This document shows positions 5,451 through 5,606 of a stretch of DNA of 5,606 bases, in pieces (within the stretch, counting starts at the first letter, position 1; each line of letters opens with the position of its first letter). Under the pieces are notes generated by a model. That model saw nothing but the letters and a program-made list of their open reading frames with translations. It ran no database searches and had not been told where the DNA came from. The stretch is from Christensenella sp. UBA1252. Lineage in GTDB: Bacteria; Bacillota; Clostridia; Christensenellales; CAG-1252. Location: NCBI GenBank assembly GCA_002308575.1, contig DBVY01000013.1:349-5954 (forward strand), read 5' to 3'. The translations under genes were made by a program, and so were the position numbers.

Positions 5451-5606
5451 TTACTTTTGCGCCTCTTCGACCGCGACTGCCAATGCGACGGACGCGCCGA
5501 CCATCGGGTTGTTGCCCATACCGATTAAGCCCATCATTTCGACGTGCGCAGGAACGGAAGACGAACCCGCGAATTGCGCGTCGCTGTGCATTCTGCCCAT
5601 CGTGTC
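5451..5606 (-). CDS. GGGtGRT-family protein, C-terminal 51 residues (partial)
   Basis: The last 51 codons plus TAA of a gene whose start lies beyond the right edge. The visible residues include TMGRMHSDAQFAGSSSVPAH (2-21), VEMMGLIGMGNNPMVGASVA (22-41) and a C-terminal VAVEEAQK. I recognise this as the strongly conserved end of the GGGtGRT protein family, found in clostridia and other anaerobes. The family is named for a Gly-rich motif that would lie upstream of this fragment and is not visible here. Its function is not established. From memory, homologues often sit beside an iron-sulfur scaffold (NifU-like) gene, which would lie outside the window. The gene ends in a strong terminator, so it is the last gene of its transcript. 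Confidence 0.85.
   Translation of the reverse strand, partial: DTMGRMHSDAQFAGSSSVPAHVEMMGLIGMGNNPMVGASVALAVAVEEAQK

Noticed and set aside
1..5606. CRISPR array, insertion sequence, phage or defence genes
   Set aside because: No spaced direct repeats, transposase-like motifs, terminal repeats or duplicated target sites were seen. Gene content and base composition look uniform and chromosomal.

Overview
The window looks like ordinary chromosomal backbone from a bacterium, probably a Clostridia-like member of the Bacillota with middling GC content. The assignment rests on four things: the set of protein families (a GGGtGRT-family protein, a YigZ/IMPACT protein, a P1-family Ntn peptidase and a bacterial-type TyrRS), strong GGAGG-type ribosome binding sites, sigma-70/sigma-A promoters with 17-nt spacers, and hairpin-plus-U-tract terminators. 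It is an inference from family style. No phylogenetic marker was searched.

Every supported gene lies on the minus strand, so transcription runs from high to low coordinates. From right to left there are four units. (1) The last 51 codons of a GGGtGRT-family gene (5451-5606), closed by a strong intrinsic terminator (5401-5432). (2) A Sel1-repeat protein (4507-5358) with its own near-consensus promoter. The -10 box is so close to the ATG that the mRNA should be leaderless. (3) A single tRNA-Glu(CTC) gene (4360-4435) with its own promoter and terminator. (4) An operon-like block tyrS - yigZ - P1-family peptidase - bifunctional NAD(P)HX repair enzyme (19-4209). Its four genes overlap by 1 or 8 bases or are separated by 21 bases.

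The tyrS block starts from a promoter at 4242-4270 and has a short leader with a GGAG ribosome binding site. There is no room for a T-box and no T-box motif is seen. The block joins charging of tRNA-Tyr, a YigZ/IMPACT protein of uncertain function, an autoprocessing Ntn-hydrolase, and repair of hydrated NAD(P)H. These are constitutive housekeeping or maintenance roles, and a shared pathway is not evident. No terminator is visible after the last gene, so the operon may continue past the left edge.

I found no mobile element, CRISPR array, defence system or clearly new system. The points most worth a second look are the predicted leaderless Sel1 gene, an inverted repeat overlapping the tRNA-Glu promoter, unusual residues in the epimerase half of the NAD(P)HX enzyme, and the atypical middle of the Sel1 protein. 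Many long open frames on the plus strand are antisense shadows of the real genes.
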